From positions 216,270,154 to 216,334,153 of the forward strand of contig NC_081411.1 in the NCBI RefSeq assembly GCF_030272615.1: DNA of 64,000 bases, given 5' to 3'. Shown one piece after another: positions 1 through 11,588 of the stretch. The notes below the pieces were generated by a model. It was not told the origin of the DNA, did not search any database, and saw only the letters and a program-made list of their open reading frames with translations. Source of the DNA: Cryptomeria japonica. Its lineage: Eukaryota; Streptophyta; Pinopsida; Cupressales; Cupressaceae. Each line of letters begins with the position of its first letter. Positions within the stretch are counted from its first letter, which is position 1. The position numbers were made by a program, and so were the translations under genes.

Positions 1-548
1 AACTTCATCGACCTTATAAACAAATCAATCAGATCGGTAACACAACAAAAACCTAATTCCCATAGGGATTACAAACAAATCAGTACGAGTCTGACCATTG
101 GATTACATAACAATCTCTACACATCAATCAAGAAAATCTTGATCACCGCTTCATCAAACTTAGTAACCCATCACGCGCTTTGCATTAGATGCAATACATT
201 TGCTCATTCCTTAGACAAAAACCATTACAACAACTCGCCAAAATCTCTTTTGATAGTCTTCATACAATAATCATACATGTCATAATAATTACCGTTCATC
301 ATCCGATCATAAACCAATATAAATAATTCACCAAACTTAATCGGTTAGGGTTTATCAAAAAACAACAAGTAGGGTTTATCGGTTACATCAATAGATAAGG
401 TTTACACTGGTTACCGGTTCACTCCACAAATTCTTCCTACTGGTTACAGTAACAATATTACAATAATATCAACAATATCATTACCGGTTAATTAACATCG
501 ATGACAACATAGCATATCATTAATGCAATCTTCATGCAAATGCCAACA
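1..548 (-). mobile_element. Truncated LTR, copia-type family with ACCGGT words
   Basis: The block ends at 548 with TGCCAACA, which read on the minus strand is the typical LTR start TGTTGGCA. It shares short ordered blocks with the LTR at 28232-29648: CATCGACCTTATA, AGTAACCCATCACGC, and a CATCGATGACAACATA block near the end. ACCGGTT-type words recur at 411-490, as in the other LTRs of the window. The left part lies outside the window, so a solo LTR cannot be told from the LTR of a longer element. No open reading frame is supported. Confidence 0.6.
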
Positions 549-689
549 CCTTCCACTACAACTGAACCTACATGTACATAAGAAACAATAAATTCCTCTA
601 GGTTCAAAATTTTGTGAAGGTGTATTAAAAAAAATGCATGTGCATAAAATAAAATAATTAAAACACATGAATCGATTCAAATATGTTGG

Positions 690-3417
690 AAAGGACATTC
701 CATCACTCATTTCAGATTGTGTTAACTTCTTTCTCTCTTCTATGCAACACAATAAATAATAACTAGCACCTTCTATATTTCCAACTTCTGCTATGACTGC
801 AAAAATATCTCTCACAATTCAAAAGTACATTAAAAATTAAAACTTATAAATAAAATGTACTCGATAAAAACTTGCAACGTTTTAAATGGGTATTTAATTT
901 TTAAAGTTATATACACATACATGCATACATACCTTTTTTTATCAATCCTGAAATATGGTCATAATAAGTAGAAATCAAAGGAATGTCTTCAAAGATTTCA
1001 TCCTCATTTTTGTCATATGTGTCAGTAACAACTAGTGGCACCAAATTCCATTCACTAACATATACAAGCTCTTGGTTCTTGAAATCAATATAGTTTTCTA
1101 AAATGCAATCAAAACAAAAACATGAATAATCCCTAGTGTACAATGTCCATGGGCGATTATTTGTACTCATGACACAATGCAAAGATGTTGTCTTCTCGAT
1201 GCTCTTGCATACATGCATTGATATTCTATCCACATCTACAAAATGTACATGTGTACATGTGGACATATCATCTTTAATTAACTAAACATTTAAATTAAAT
1301 TAAATTTACTTCTAAGACAATTCCCTTTTTACTTATATTTTGAACTTAATGTTTTTTATTTTAAAAGAGATCATGTACCTGATATATCCCAAAACACTCT
1401 ATATGGAATGGGCTTGTATGTTCCCAATGATGAACTAGAGGATAATTTGGCTGCATAAAGTGTTTCTTACACCATTCAACAACATCATGTGCATTATCTA
1501 TACGATCTCCTATATAATTTATTTGATGCTTTCTTAGAGCACCTTTGATACAAGCTCATGCACGATCATGTTCACCCTTTCCATGCCTACTCTAAAAAAA
1601 ACTCCAAACATGTGTTATTTTGTCATTTCGATGATATCTACATAGTGCATAAAATGGGCTTGAAGATTTGAATTGTGTCACACATCCATCAAACCAAACA
1701 AAATTTTTGACTATTGTTATGTCTCTCTCTTTCAAATATTCAAAAAAAAATCTTAAAGTAATGTTGTACAAAAGTTGTGTCATGCTCCTTATCATCACTA
1801 ATATAGAACTGGTACTCTTTGTTAATGACACGATTTTCAAATGTACTATCGACACAATCCAAATCTATTTGTATATGTTGATAACACACATGCGCCATAA
1901 TAGTTATTTTCTTTGAAAAGTAATACTTTGATTGAATCTCTTTTTGATGTGTAAAAGAGTAATTTTCTGCAAAGTCCACTACTGATAGAATAGTTCCAAG
2001 TGGTATGTTTGAAATTGTTGTGCTTGCCACTTGGAAAAAGACCATGGCATATGTATGGTTTTACCAACTTATGAAAATTTTCCATAAATGTTCCAATAGG
2101 TATCTCCTCTTCTACATAATCTAACCTTGTATATTCATTTCTAAATTTTGTTTCAAACTTTTTGTACTTGTAACTCTTGCAATTTACCATCTTCATCATG
2201 TCAATATTTTTATCTCTCAAAGGCAATTTAGCCAACTCCACACATGTTCCACAAATTCCTTTTATGCAATCTATTTTACCGGTTGCATTATCATCTAATT
2301 TATCACATAAGAGGGATGCAATGAATTGACTTGTTCGTTTAGGAGGAGCATTTTCATAACCATCGCTATCTTCTCTAATCTTTCGAAACACCTGATAGTA
2401 CAGATCAAATTCAAAATGATAATGACAACAAGTTTCAAAGACTTTGTTTACCTTCAAATAATATGGCCTTAACCTTTCAAACATTGTTTGTCCAATCTTT
2501 ATATGAGAGTTTGATTTAGTAAAATACACATACAATTCATGTTTTGTTGTGTCTAACGAATGTTTTACATGGAGATCATAACGATCATGGCCAGTCCTAT
2601 GCTTGATAACATCTCTACTGTTTGATGAAGGACAAGTATTATCATTCCAAAAACTTGTCACCAAGTTCCTAACAACATCTTCAATCCTATCAAAATGAGG
2701 AGCTCTACAGATAATTACCCAATTCCCTTTTGAGGTAGTATCATCCAAAGTTTTTCTTCTTTTCACATATTTTGATATTGTCCTTCTACTAAAACCAAAC
2801 TTAGATGACAGTGAAGAGATTTGTCTTTTTTGAGGTATTCTTTCATTTACTAAAGATGTCAACATCACTCTTCTTGAAATGGTCTTATCTACCATTCGAG
2901 ATTTTTTACCAATGTTCACCAAACTTTTCGTATCATTTTCAACAATAGTTTTTTGTAGCTTAGAAGTTTTCCTCTTTTTCCTTGTTGTATCTATACCCAA
3001 CAATTTTAATGGATCTATTAACTCATCATGAGTAAGTACAATTGATAACAATTGAGCTTTCTCTAGTGTAGTATCAAGATTATTGAAATGAGACATTATT
3101 TCTTTTGCACTTTTATTCATTGACCTTCCACTGATATGTCTGGGTTCTTCACTGAGATGTTTCAACTCATTCACATACATTTCAAGTAAATGATCTAAAT
3201 TTTTATAAGAAATATTTCTCTTCACCCTTTTGGCTAGATCCACAATATGCTCATCCATATCGATAGGAGGTAAGGAGCACGACCCCTCTCCTTCAACCTC
3301 CATTGATTCAACTTGGGACTCCTCCCTACTTTCTTCAACTATAATGTGTTCTTCAATCTCATTTTCCTCAATAGGTACTTGAGAAATTCCTTCTTGTTGA
3401 GCCCATTTTTCACACAA
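690..3417 (-). pseudogene. Broken DDE-transposase-like gene with at least three exons
   Basis: The longest intact piece runs from 3417 to 1846 (523 codons). It has an acidic N-terminus, a basic region, a helix-turn-helix-like stretch near residues 201-221 (KFGFSRRTISKYVKRR), FERLRPYY near 313-320 and a Cys cluster CIKGICGTC. The reading continues in other frames with VVDFAENY (about 1976), YISDDKEHD (about 1810), WFDGCVTQFK (about 1680) and GEHDRA (about 1575). This set of acidic motifs recalls DDE-type transposases of large uncharacterised eukaryotic families. Frame changes near 2038, 1745 and 1595 lie at A runs, and one TGA interrupts the last motif. A donor CAG|GTACAT near 1386, a second exon (about 1265-933, with CFCFDC) and a third exon (about 820-690, with FAVIAEVGN) complete the order. 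The superfamily is not identified, and a domesticated host gene is a less likely alternative. Confidence 0.65.
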
Positions 3418-3423
3418 AAGATG

Positions 3424-3538
3424 AGAATGTGTGTATATATAATAAGAGAAAGGTCCTAAAAAGAGAACCTAAAAAAAAGGGATCTAAAAAAGACTTAAGG
3501 GTCTAGAAAGGGAGAGAGACCTAGATTAAATACTTTTA

Positions 3539-3583
<45 letters not shown>

Positions 3584-3830
3584 AGTCGTAAGAAGACTTA
3601 AGGGGAGAGAGAGGAGACCTAAAGATCTAATTTATATTAAAACTATCTATTATTTTAATCCACCAAAATTTCAAATATATAAATTGCTAATCTAGAGAGA
3701 GGTTCTAATAAGAGATCCTAAAAAGAGAGGTCCTAGAAATGGACTTAAGGGGAGAGAGAGGGGCACTAAAAAGAAATAAGAGAGATAGCTCAGTTTGCAA
3801 GAAAACCAAATGGGACCCTACGATGATGGA
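3424..3830. repeat. Purine-rich tract with (GA)20 microsatellite
   Basis: The plus strand is strongly purine-rich. It contains a perfect GA run at 3541-3580 and several degenerate copies of a motif like GGTCCTAAAAAGAGA. No coding signal is seen. It separates the transposase-like pseudogene from the nested retroelement block. Confidence 0.8.
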
Positions 3831-3886
3831 TCTGATAAGGGAACCACTTAGTGATATGTTGTAGTACTAACTTATTCTAGGTTCAA

Positions 3887-3923
3887 GTATGTTAATGTTT
3901 TTTTGTGTATGGGTAGTACCTCT
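3887..3923 (+). pseudogene. Left part of a copia RT remnant, cut by an LTR element
   Basis: The plus-strand translation has MGSTS after a decayed version of the copia YVDD region. The next codons of the same reading lie at 6919 and beyond, on the far side of the LTR element. The last five bases, CCTCT (3919-3923), are repeated at 6914-6918 as the target-site duplication. The piece is too short to classify alone; the assignment depends on its right-hand partner. Confidence 0.55.
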
Positions 3924-4297
3924 TGTTGGAGTTGAGAAAATACAACACCACAGGAGCCCAAATGATCTCTGCAAGCTGAAAAACCTATTACAAGGAGAAG
4001 CAAGGAAGCAAATCATAGAAGAAAGAAATACACAAAAAAAATGCTCAAAAAGAGAGAGCTCAATATTCCAAAAATGTATTGTCAATAATAATCCTTCTTA
4101 CAAAGAAAAGAATGAACTCAACCTTTAACATGTCAAGAAACCCTAAAAGGGAAAACCTAGGTTTGCACATAATAATTAATAAAAGAATTAATTATTATGC
4201 ACCTAAAGTTAGCTTAAGTGCAAAAGAGATAAAGGGAACTTAAATAATTAAACAAATATTGTTTAATTAATCAAGTAAATACCCGAATACTCTAACA
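3924..4297 (-). repeat. 3' LTR of the 3.0 kb element
   Basis: This is a 374-bp direct repeat of 6540-6913 with the same ends (TGTTGG...TAACA on the plus strand). It adjoins the PPT at 4298-4309, which makes it the 3' LTR in minus-strand orientation. It contains the inverted AT-rich sequence TAATAATTAATAAAAGAATT around 4170-4195. Confidence 0.92.
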
Positions 4298-4309
4298 CCC
4301 CCCCTTAAG
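4298..4309 (-). other. Polypurine tract
   Basis: On the minus strand this reads CTTAAGGGGGGG directly before the 3' LTR, the expected place for the plus-strand primer in retrotransposon replication. Confidence 0.8.
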
Positions 4310-5468
4310 CTAGAATTAGGGAGAAGCTAAAACTTAGAACAACTACTGAAAGCATGAAAGATGGGTCCCGGCAATAAGGCCTGATCAGGTACCCAAATAC
4401 AACCAAATCTCTATGAACCGGAGAAATAGAGAAAACCACATGGGAACAAAACTCTACTCCAAGCAGAGATGGGAAAAGCAAGAAGAAGAACTGAAAAAGA
4501 CTCCAAACAAGAATGTTCCAAAAAGATAGGAACAAGAGAAGATCAGAAGAATCACTAAAGCATGAAGAACCTACAAACATTGTCGAAGAATAACTGCTGA
4601 ACTTAAGAACCTCCACTGAAATAAAACATGACCAGGTAGAGAAGACTGTAATCTGCATGAGTTCCCTCAAATGACACTACTCGAATCAGGAGGCAAACAA
4701 AGGCAAACAACCAAACTCAAAGATACAGATGGCATGAGAAACCAAAGCTTGAAAAACTGATCAATCAAACCATGGAAGCATTAGAACCAACAGGACAAAC
4801 CTCCCCATAATGTTGAAGAGGGAGAGGGACAGGTACACTAAAAACAACATCCAACAAGAACTGCATGACGAAGAACCAGGAACATCAAAGGTGTTGAGGA
4901 AAGTACATGGTGTCGTGGAAGGAACACTCACTTGACACATATCATGAGGTGAATATCATGGAAGGAACACTCACTGGACAAAGGTAGATGGCAAACAAGA
5001 CAAACATCAACCCCCTCATGGCATTTTATAAGTAGTGCATGTACAACAAGGCACAAGATGTGCAAGATCCCAAGTAAACAATGCATGATGGCACTTTATC
5101 TCAGTGCATTTGCATAAATACAAGCTACAATGATAAGAAGACTGGAAATAGAAACATGAACAAAAATAGAGACATCCTACTCAGAGAAGAGATCCCAAGA
5201 CCAGAAACAACCACGATATCCACCAGAGTGTTGAAAAGAAAAAAAATTGAATAAAATATGCATGGACTAGAATCTGGAAATAAAACTTAGATGGCTGAAA
5301 ATTACATAGCACACTCTTTCCAAATATAAAATTTTTGAAAAACGGAGTTCGGATGCTCATTTTATAGCTCCCAGAGTGCAAAAACAAGACCTCACTTTGA
5401 CTAGAAAAAAATACATTCAAACAGAAAAATTGGAAACAATTACCAACATGAAAAGGTCCGGCTCGGAA
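4310..5468. other. Interior of the 3.0 kb element, no coding signal
   Basis: This is the 3' half of the element interior, with ordinary base composition. Short local duplications such as GGAAGGAACACTCACT (near 4920 and 4961) are visible. The open frames on the minus strand are short and carry no recognisable motif. Confidence 0.6.
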
Positions 5469-6128
5469 CTAGCTTTCCGACACCCATTTGTTTTCAAAAA
5501 AAAGACTCCGTATGCCCAAGATATGGCCAAAAAACCAAACCCCCCCTGAAAGAGGCAAAAAGGGAGTCTGGTGGTTATTCGGGCGGAGGTGGCCAGGCAG
5601 CGGCACTCTGGTGGCAGATAGGTGGCGCTTCGATGGAGGTCGGGCGAAGCTCCGGTGGCCGGGGGTTTGCAGCGGTGGCCGGGCGGTGGATTCCAGTAGG
5701 GCTAGAGGGAGGCCGACGGCAGCACTGGGCTGCAAGGAGGTCGACAACGACGCTGGGCCGGGCGATGGGGGCCATAGGGCGGCAGGGGCCAAGGAGCCGC
5801 TAGGCAGTGCAAAGGCTGGGGGCCAACGCGGAGGCCGGGGGCCAGCTGGCGGCGAGGAGGTTGGGAGCCGGGGGCCGACTAGCGGCAGAGCAACGGTTGG
5901 GGGTTGAGGAGCCGGAGGTCGATGCCGGCGAGGACCGGGGGCCGGCAAGGAGCCGCGGGGGCCGAAAAGAGCTAGGTGGCGGGGGCCGGAGACAAGGCCG
6001 CCGGGGGCTGGAGGAAGTTGTCGGCGGTAGCCGAAGGATGGTGGTGCGAGGCCTGAGGCAGTAAAATCAGCAGCAGCAGCAGGGACAGGGGGGCCCCACG
6101 GTATGCAAGTACCGTGGGGAACCCCCAA
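5469..6128 (-). other. GC-rich island with a 219-codon Pro/Ala-rich frame
   Basis: The stretch 5560-6110 is far richer in G+C than anything else in the window and is built of degenerate GCCGGGGG-like words. On the sense strand of the element it keeps an open frame of 219 codons rich in Pro, Ala, Leu and Ser, without a known domain. Long open frames arise easily in GC-rich DNA because stop codons are AT-rich, and a 139-codon frame on the other strand shows this. I regard the frame as unproven. Captured host DNA or a transcript-structure element are other readings. Confidence 0.35.
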
Positions 6129-6527
6129 AAATGATTTTTAACAAAAATAATTTTGTTAAACCCTTGCTTTTCGCCCTTTTTTATTTTTTATTTTTTATTT
6201 TTTTTAATTTTTTTAACAAAAAATCAAATTTCGGCCTGCATGCCGTAAAAAGGCTTTTTTTTAAAAAAAAATTCTCGATTTGCGTGCCAGGGTCGTTCGG
6301 CCTGGATCTGAGAAAAAAATACTCCCAGAAGCTCAGGAACCAAAACAAGTCAAATTTTATATGACCATAGGGGTTTTCGGGCCTTCTGAGCACAATGGTG
6401 AGGTCCGTTTAGGCCCAAAGTGCTAAAAAAAAGGCTATATCTAGGTGCATAAAAAAAATTCTGAAACCCCAAATCTGCTTCCAATGCAAAAATTCTCAAA
6501 ACAAGAACCGATAGCTGCAAATCTAAA

Positions 6528-6539
6528 GCTCGGATACCA
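6528..6539 (-). other. Primer binding site of the 3.0 kb element
   Basis: The minus strand reads TGGTATCCGAGC directly after the 5' LTR. It resembles the initiator-methionine tRNA complement TGGTATCAGAGC used by many plant LTR elements, with one difference. Confidence 0.85.
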
Positions 6540-6913
6540 TGTTGGAGTTGAGAAAATACAACACCATAGGAGCCCAAATGATCTCTACAAGCTGAAAAAC
6601 CTGTTACAAGGAGAAGCAAGGAAGCAAATCACAGAAGAAAGAAATACACAGAAAATATGCTCAAAAAGAGAGAGCTCAATATTCCAAAAATGTATTGTCA
6701 ATAATAATCCTTCTTACAAAGAAAAGAATGAACTCAACCTTCAATAGGTCAAGAAACCCTAAAAGGGAAAACCTAGGTTTGCACATAATAATTAATAAAA
6801 GAATTAATTATTATGCACCTAAAGTTAGCTTAAGTGTAAAAGAGATAAAGGGAACTTAAATAATTAAACAAATGTTGTTTAATTAATCAAGTAAATACTT
6901 GAATACTCTAACA
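6540..6913 (-). repeat. 5' LTR of the 3.0 kb element
   Basis: This is the 374-bp partner of 3924-4297, followed on its plus-strand right by the CCTCT duplication. About 13 substitutions and no length change separate the two copies. Confidence 0.92.
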
Positions 6914-6918
6914 CCTCT

Positions 6919-7374
6919 AAGATGAAGAATGAGTTCAAAATTTCTATGGTGAATGAATTTGAAATGAAAGATCTAGGTATTATAAAATATTTTATAGGAA
7001 TGGAGGTTTATCAAAATAAAGATGAAAAATTTATTTGTCAAACAAGTATGCAAAGGATACGTTGAATAAATTCAATATAATTAATTATGACGGGCATAAT
7101 CTCCAAGTGCTCATGGAGTAGTGTTTTGTAAAGATAATGGTGCTAAAATATTTGATGAGACAACTTAAACAAAAGTATTGTTGGGAGTTTGATGTTTCTA
7201 ATGCACACAATATCTAATAAATTACTTAATCTAGTGTGTTTGCAAGATATGTGATAAGGACAACAAAGAAACCTTTTATGTAGGAGGGATTGTGAATGAA
7301 GGAAAATGATCAATTGACTATGTGGGTACAAGACTAGTTTTAGTGAACACAAATGTGGTTTTTGTTGATACTGA
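6919..7374 (+). pseudogene. Copia RT/RNase H remnant, right part
   Basis: The translation begins KMKNEFKISMVNEFEMKDLG followed by IIKYFIGMEV, the typical copia reverse-transcriptase segment downstream of the YVDD box. It continues with FICQTSMQR, a shifted segment near 7130-7200 (KDNGAKIFDE) and a decayed tract around 7250-7370 where the connection to RNase H is expected. Stops and shifts make it non-functional. Removing the 3.0 kb LTR element and one copy of its duplication would rejoin this reading to the fragment ending at 3923, so the copia remnant is older than that insertion. Confidence 0.8.
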
Positions 7375-7375
7375 T

Positions 7376-9480
7376 GTAACATCCTAAAATTGTACCCCTT
7401 GCAATTTTTACTACATTTGGGTCTTCGCCTTAGTGTTTGTGCCACTCGACCAGATCAAAGACTTGAATATGCTCATGCACATCAAAAACACATTGCAATT
7501 CAACCCTACACTATGCTTGCACCTTGATCCTGCCCCAAAATAGGGCAGGACCAGGGCGTGGTGCCCTAGGATCCAATGGGACCAAGGCGATCCTCTCCCC
7601 TTTGAACTAACTCAAATTTGAAGCGGGAATTCCCTCCTATGTCAACCTAAGTTGGAAAAATTAGTCAATTACACATACTAGCAAGTATATAGAAGGGATT
7701 TCCCCTCTCATTTGATAAGGAACACATACACACAAGAGGTCATCAAGAATTCAAGCATTCAAGAGTAATTGAGCATTTTCAATCTTCCTTCAAGCTTTGG
7801 AGCAACAATAGAGACAAGGTTCCAAGCATTGAAGATGAGATCAACATTCTACTTCATGAAACCCTAATTCCATGTGGAGGCAAACAAAACTTCACAAGGA
7901 CCTGTATAAGAATTTCAATTCCATTCAATTCAACATCTCCTCAAAGAGGAGGATTTCTACTTTCAGCCATTTCATTGACATTATTTTAACCACTTAGTTA
8001 ATTCCAAAACTGGGGTTTGATTTGAAGACAAACCCCTATTCCCAACACATTTCCCTTTCTTTTTGTGTGCGAAAAGTAGGTGCACAACTGTACTTCTAGA
8101 ATTAAGCTTTATTCGCAGAGACAAAAAAAAAAAACCTTTTCGACACACAAAAAGTTTGGAGGACCGATAAAAGGAACCTATGTCTGAACACATGGTCCCT
8201 GCAACTTTTGCTGGATTTCATAGAGCATATCCGAATCATCTCAAACTTCTCAGATCCAGGTGCATGACTAAATCCTGAATCTGTAGCTAACTGTTTTCAC
8301 ATACTTTGTCTCCATTTTCAGCACTTTATCTTAATTCAATCAATCACTTACAAAAGAGGGTTGATTCCATTCTAATCTGCTTAGTATTCAATCCTTGCAT
8401 CCTCTAGGATTGGATCTAGTAGATTCATCCCCCTCTTTTTAATGTAAAGTCCCACAAGTGAAAATTGAACCTTAGTTAAGTTCCCATCTTTCTCTCAAGT
8501 GGCGAATTTGACTAAGGTTCCCAATTTTCCACTTTACAACTGACAATGTTTATTTGATTTTTTTGGTGGCAAGAAGACACAACAAACAACGAAGACACAA
8601 TGTATGAAGGTGTTTTTGTCAAAATGATCGTAATGTGTATGTTCTATAGGTCGAATCAGCCCAAATTTCCATGGGTCTAGCACAATCAAAAACACATCAA
8701 ACACTATCTTAGCCTAAGGACATTGTTCTCATGGCGGTAACCTCAACCCACAACTTGGAATATCTATCGGCTCAAGTGTAGCGACACCTTGAGGGGTGTA
8801 TTCACTAATTTTGCCTTTTTCATGAGTGGACAACTAGGGGCCTCTAGGACTAGAAGGATGACCCTATCACTCTCTCTTCGGAAAGGCTACAAGTAGATTA
8901 AGCTAAGCCAAGAATTTTTGTCGCATCCCATGACAACCTTATGGTGAATATCTTGGGGGGAAAACCAGTTATCCCCTTGCACTGAAGCTATTGCAATGTT
9001 TGGTCAAAAAGGGTGGGCCACTAATCTAAAGGTGTCTAGTCATGTTTTAGGGCATCTGGTGGCTATACATGTGGCATTTGGCTCATGTTAAAAGAGGCCT
9101 CCCAGTTTGCAGAGATTACACTCTACAAGTTTTATCGCACCAAATGGCACTAGAGGAGACAAATGTTGGTATAACACATCGGCACCAGGTGATAAGGGAC
9201 TTTCATCCAAAACCACAATCTTTTGTATAGCGGACCAAAACAAAATACCACTTAGGTCATTCCCTCTCACAAGACGAGAGGCAGGCCCTCTAAAGATAAT
9301 AACAATTTATCTTACACCCAAGATCCAATGGAATACAAGGGGAGAGGATACTTTTGTTGTCACCTTGGGTTCTTAACTAAACACAAAGTGCCAAAGACAC
9401 AAGACAGACCAAGCAAGTTAATTACCCTCAACAAACAAAGAAAATGTTAATGAAATTGTGTAAGCCTAATTAGACTAGGA
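7376..9480. other. No gene seen; possible LTR-like start at 7376
   Basis: A sequence beginning TGTAACATCCTAAAATTGTA starts where the copia homology ends and could be the edge of another LTR, but I could not find its partner, PBS or target duplication. Around 8430-8560 two diverged copies of an A/T-rich phrase (GAACCTTAGTTAAG and its near-inverse) occur. The open frames near 9088-9376 lie on opposite strands of the same DNA and match no family I know. Confidence 0.4.
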
Positions 9481-11588
9481 ATTTGAAATGCAAAGACACA
9501 CATTATTTCAAATTAAAACAAGATTATTTTTTATTAAAACGAGATTATTTTTAATCCAACTATTTCCAATTTCAGTAGAGCATCATAGACTAATTTCACA
9601 TTTGATTATTTTTAATTCATTTATTCAAAATGTCTCATAATTTAAAAAAGCACAAAACATACTTAACAACGTTTAATAAAAATAACATAATTTAGAGATA
9701 ATTAAGAGAATTATTTTTAAAATTATTAATTTAATTTAATTAAATTTATTTATAATAATTTTCATACAATTATAACATAAAAAATATTTAACTTTTGAAT
9801 CAAATAAACATAATTTTTGGTATGTAATACATATAAAATTAATTAGAAATTAAGTAAAGGTACATACGTGCATGATATCTTTGCATTCTCGATATCTTTG
9901 TTCCGTCTATGCTAAATACTTCCTTGAAGTCTTATTTTTCCTTGTCTTCTTGTTCCCCATGCCTTTAAAATAACCTTCAAATATCTTCAAATCACTTAAA
10001 TTTGTCTCCCACAAAATGACCTTCAAATTGTCACCCTTAAAATAGCCTTTAAATGTCTTCTTCCACTAAAAAATGTGAGATACTTTGATAATTTATGTTT
10101 GAAAAAATGAAATAAATCATTTTTATTTATATGAGATTTATAATTGTAAAAAAAATATAATTTTGCATCGGCCTAGGTTCGTACAAACGTTGACCATTAA
10201 AAACACCATGTTCATACAAACCAATTAGTTACGTCATCATTTGTGCAGTTCGTGTTCGAGCAAATAGGGGTTCAAGCAAAATTCTGGCCTTGAAACCTCT
10301 AGTTCAAGGCTCAAATGAAATAATTTTGACAACCCAAAAATATACGATGGTAGTGCTCGAAGCAAGATTTCCAACAACTATAATTTTATTACATTGGGAG
10401 TTTATTATGATCTTGTTTTTTAAATTTTAGGAAATATTGGTTTTTCAGCAAAAATGAACTTCTTTGTTCAATGCATTAGGAAAAATAGTAAATTGATTCA
10501 AGAAAATTATGAAAATAATATATGCCCTACATATTGATGTCTTCTTTCTAACAAAAAATAAAATAAAAATCAATATATATAGAAATAGGTGTGTTCAAAC
10601 GTACACCTATGTCTAAATTATAATTAGTCGGACTTCAAAACTTAATAAAATGAAAAATATTCAACATATCACTATCAAACCAACTTTGTGCCCTGGATAT
10701 TGAACTTACAAACCAAAATTCTAAAGAGTTGAGTTTTTATCATTTATAGAAAAAAAATTATGTGTTTTGAGAGGCACATCACTCTTAAAAAATGTTGTTT
10801 GCTGTAAAAAAAACTACTTTTCGAGGGAGATGAAAAAATAAAAAACAATTTTCTTCCAAAAAAAATTGAAAAAATATATTTAGAAACTATAGACAAGATG
10901 TTACAAATCACTAATTTGCATCATCTTCAAATTCTTAATGGTTTAAAAGCTATAGGTGTCGGAAAGTGAAGATGATTTTAAAAATGTTCACCTCAGTGTC
11001 AAAGTTGGCAAAAAAGTGGGAACCATTATTGTGAGTTCCCCCGTTACAAGTGGAATAATGTAGAGTTTGAAATTGTAAGTTAAGTTTTTTTCTAAGGTAT
11101 TCATATCAAGAAGTTACAGTGATAGTTGGTGTTGATGTTAAGGGGGATACATCATTAAAAATTGTGAAGAAAGTTGTCTAGTACTAATAAAATTGTAAGA
11201 TCACAAAGGTTGGTATTTTGAGTTGAATTATTATCACTATTAATAAAGAATAAGCTAATATTAGAACCTATTGAAAAATTTTATCTAAAAGAGGTTTACA
11301 AACTGGATAAATAGGATTACAGAAATAAAGATAAAATGGAAGTTGCTAGAAAGAAAGGTTTTTTATTTAATTTTCACATATTTTCATCAAAGAAGATGGA
11401 GAAATTAAGAGATGGAGGTGAAAATTTTAAATATTAAATATTGTGGGTGTGAAAGGAAGAGTAGTTATCCATTAAAGTGAATTGATTACTGAAGTGACAA
11501 GGGAATCAAGCAAGTGAAGACACAAAAAATTGTTAGAGGAGAAAGATAAATTACTATATTAAAAATAATGTGAGCAAGGTGAGTTTAA
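9481..11588. other. AT-rich stretch without recognisable genes
   Basis: The sequence is AT-rich with many homopolymer runs and no long open frame on either strand. The part from about 10960 on may be the decayed upstream region of the G-patch pseudogene, but I could not align it to anything. Confidence 0.5.

Larger units (their letters stand above)
3924..6913 (-). mobile_element. Complete non-autonomous LTR retroelement, 2,990 bp
   Basis: Two 374-bp direct repeats bound the element (3924-4297 and 6540-6913). They start TGTTGGAG and end CTCTAACA on the plus strand. The flanks carry an identical 5-bp duplication CCTCT (3919-3923 and 6914-6918). A PBS next to the right LTR and a PPT next to the left LTR show minus-strand orientation. 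By eye the LTRs differ at about 13 positions (about 3.5 percent), so the insertion is younger than most others here. The 2.2 kb interior shows no gag, protease, integrase or RT motif, so it must depend on enzymes made elsewhere. Its most unusual feature is a very GC-rich island at 5560-6110. Confidence 0.92.

Noticed and set aside
5488-5907. A 139-codon plus-strand frame in the GC-rich island
   Set aside because: It lies antisense to the element, and long frames are expected by chance in such GC-rich DNA.
9088-9376. Opposed frames of 60 and 89 codons
   Set aside because: They overlap on opposite strands, show no known motif and have no supporting context.
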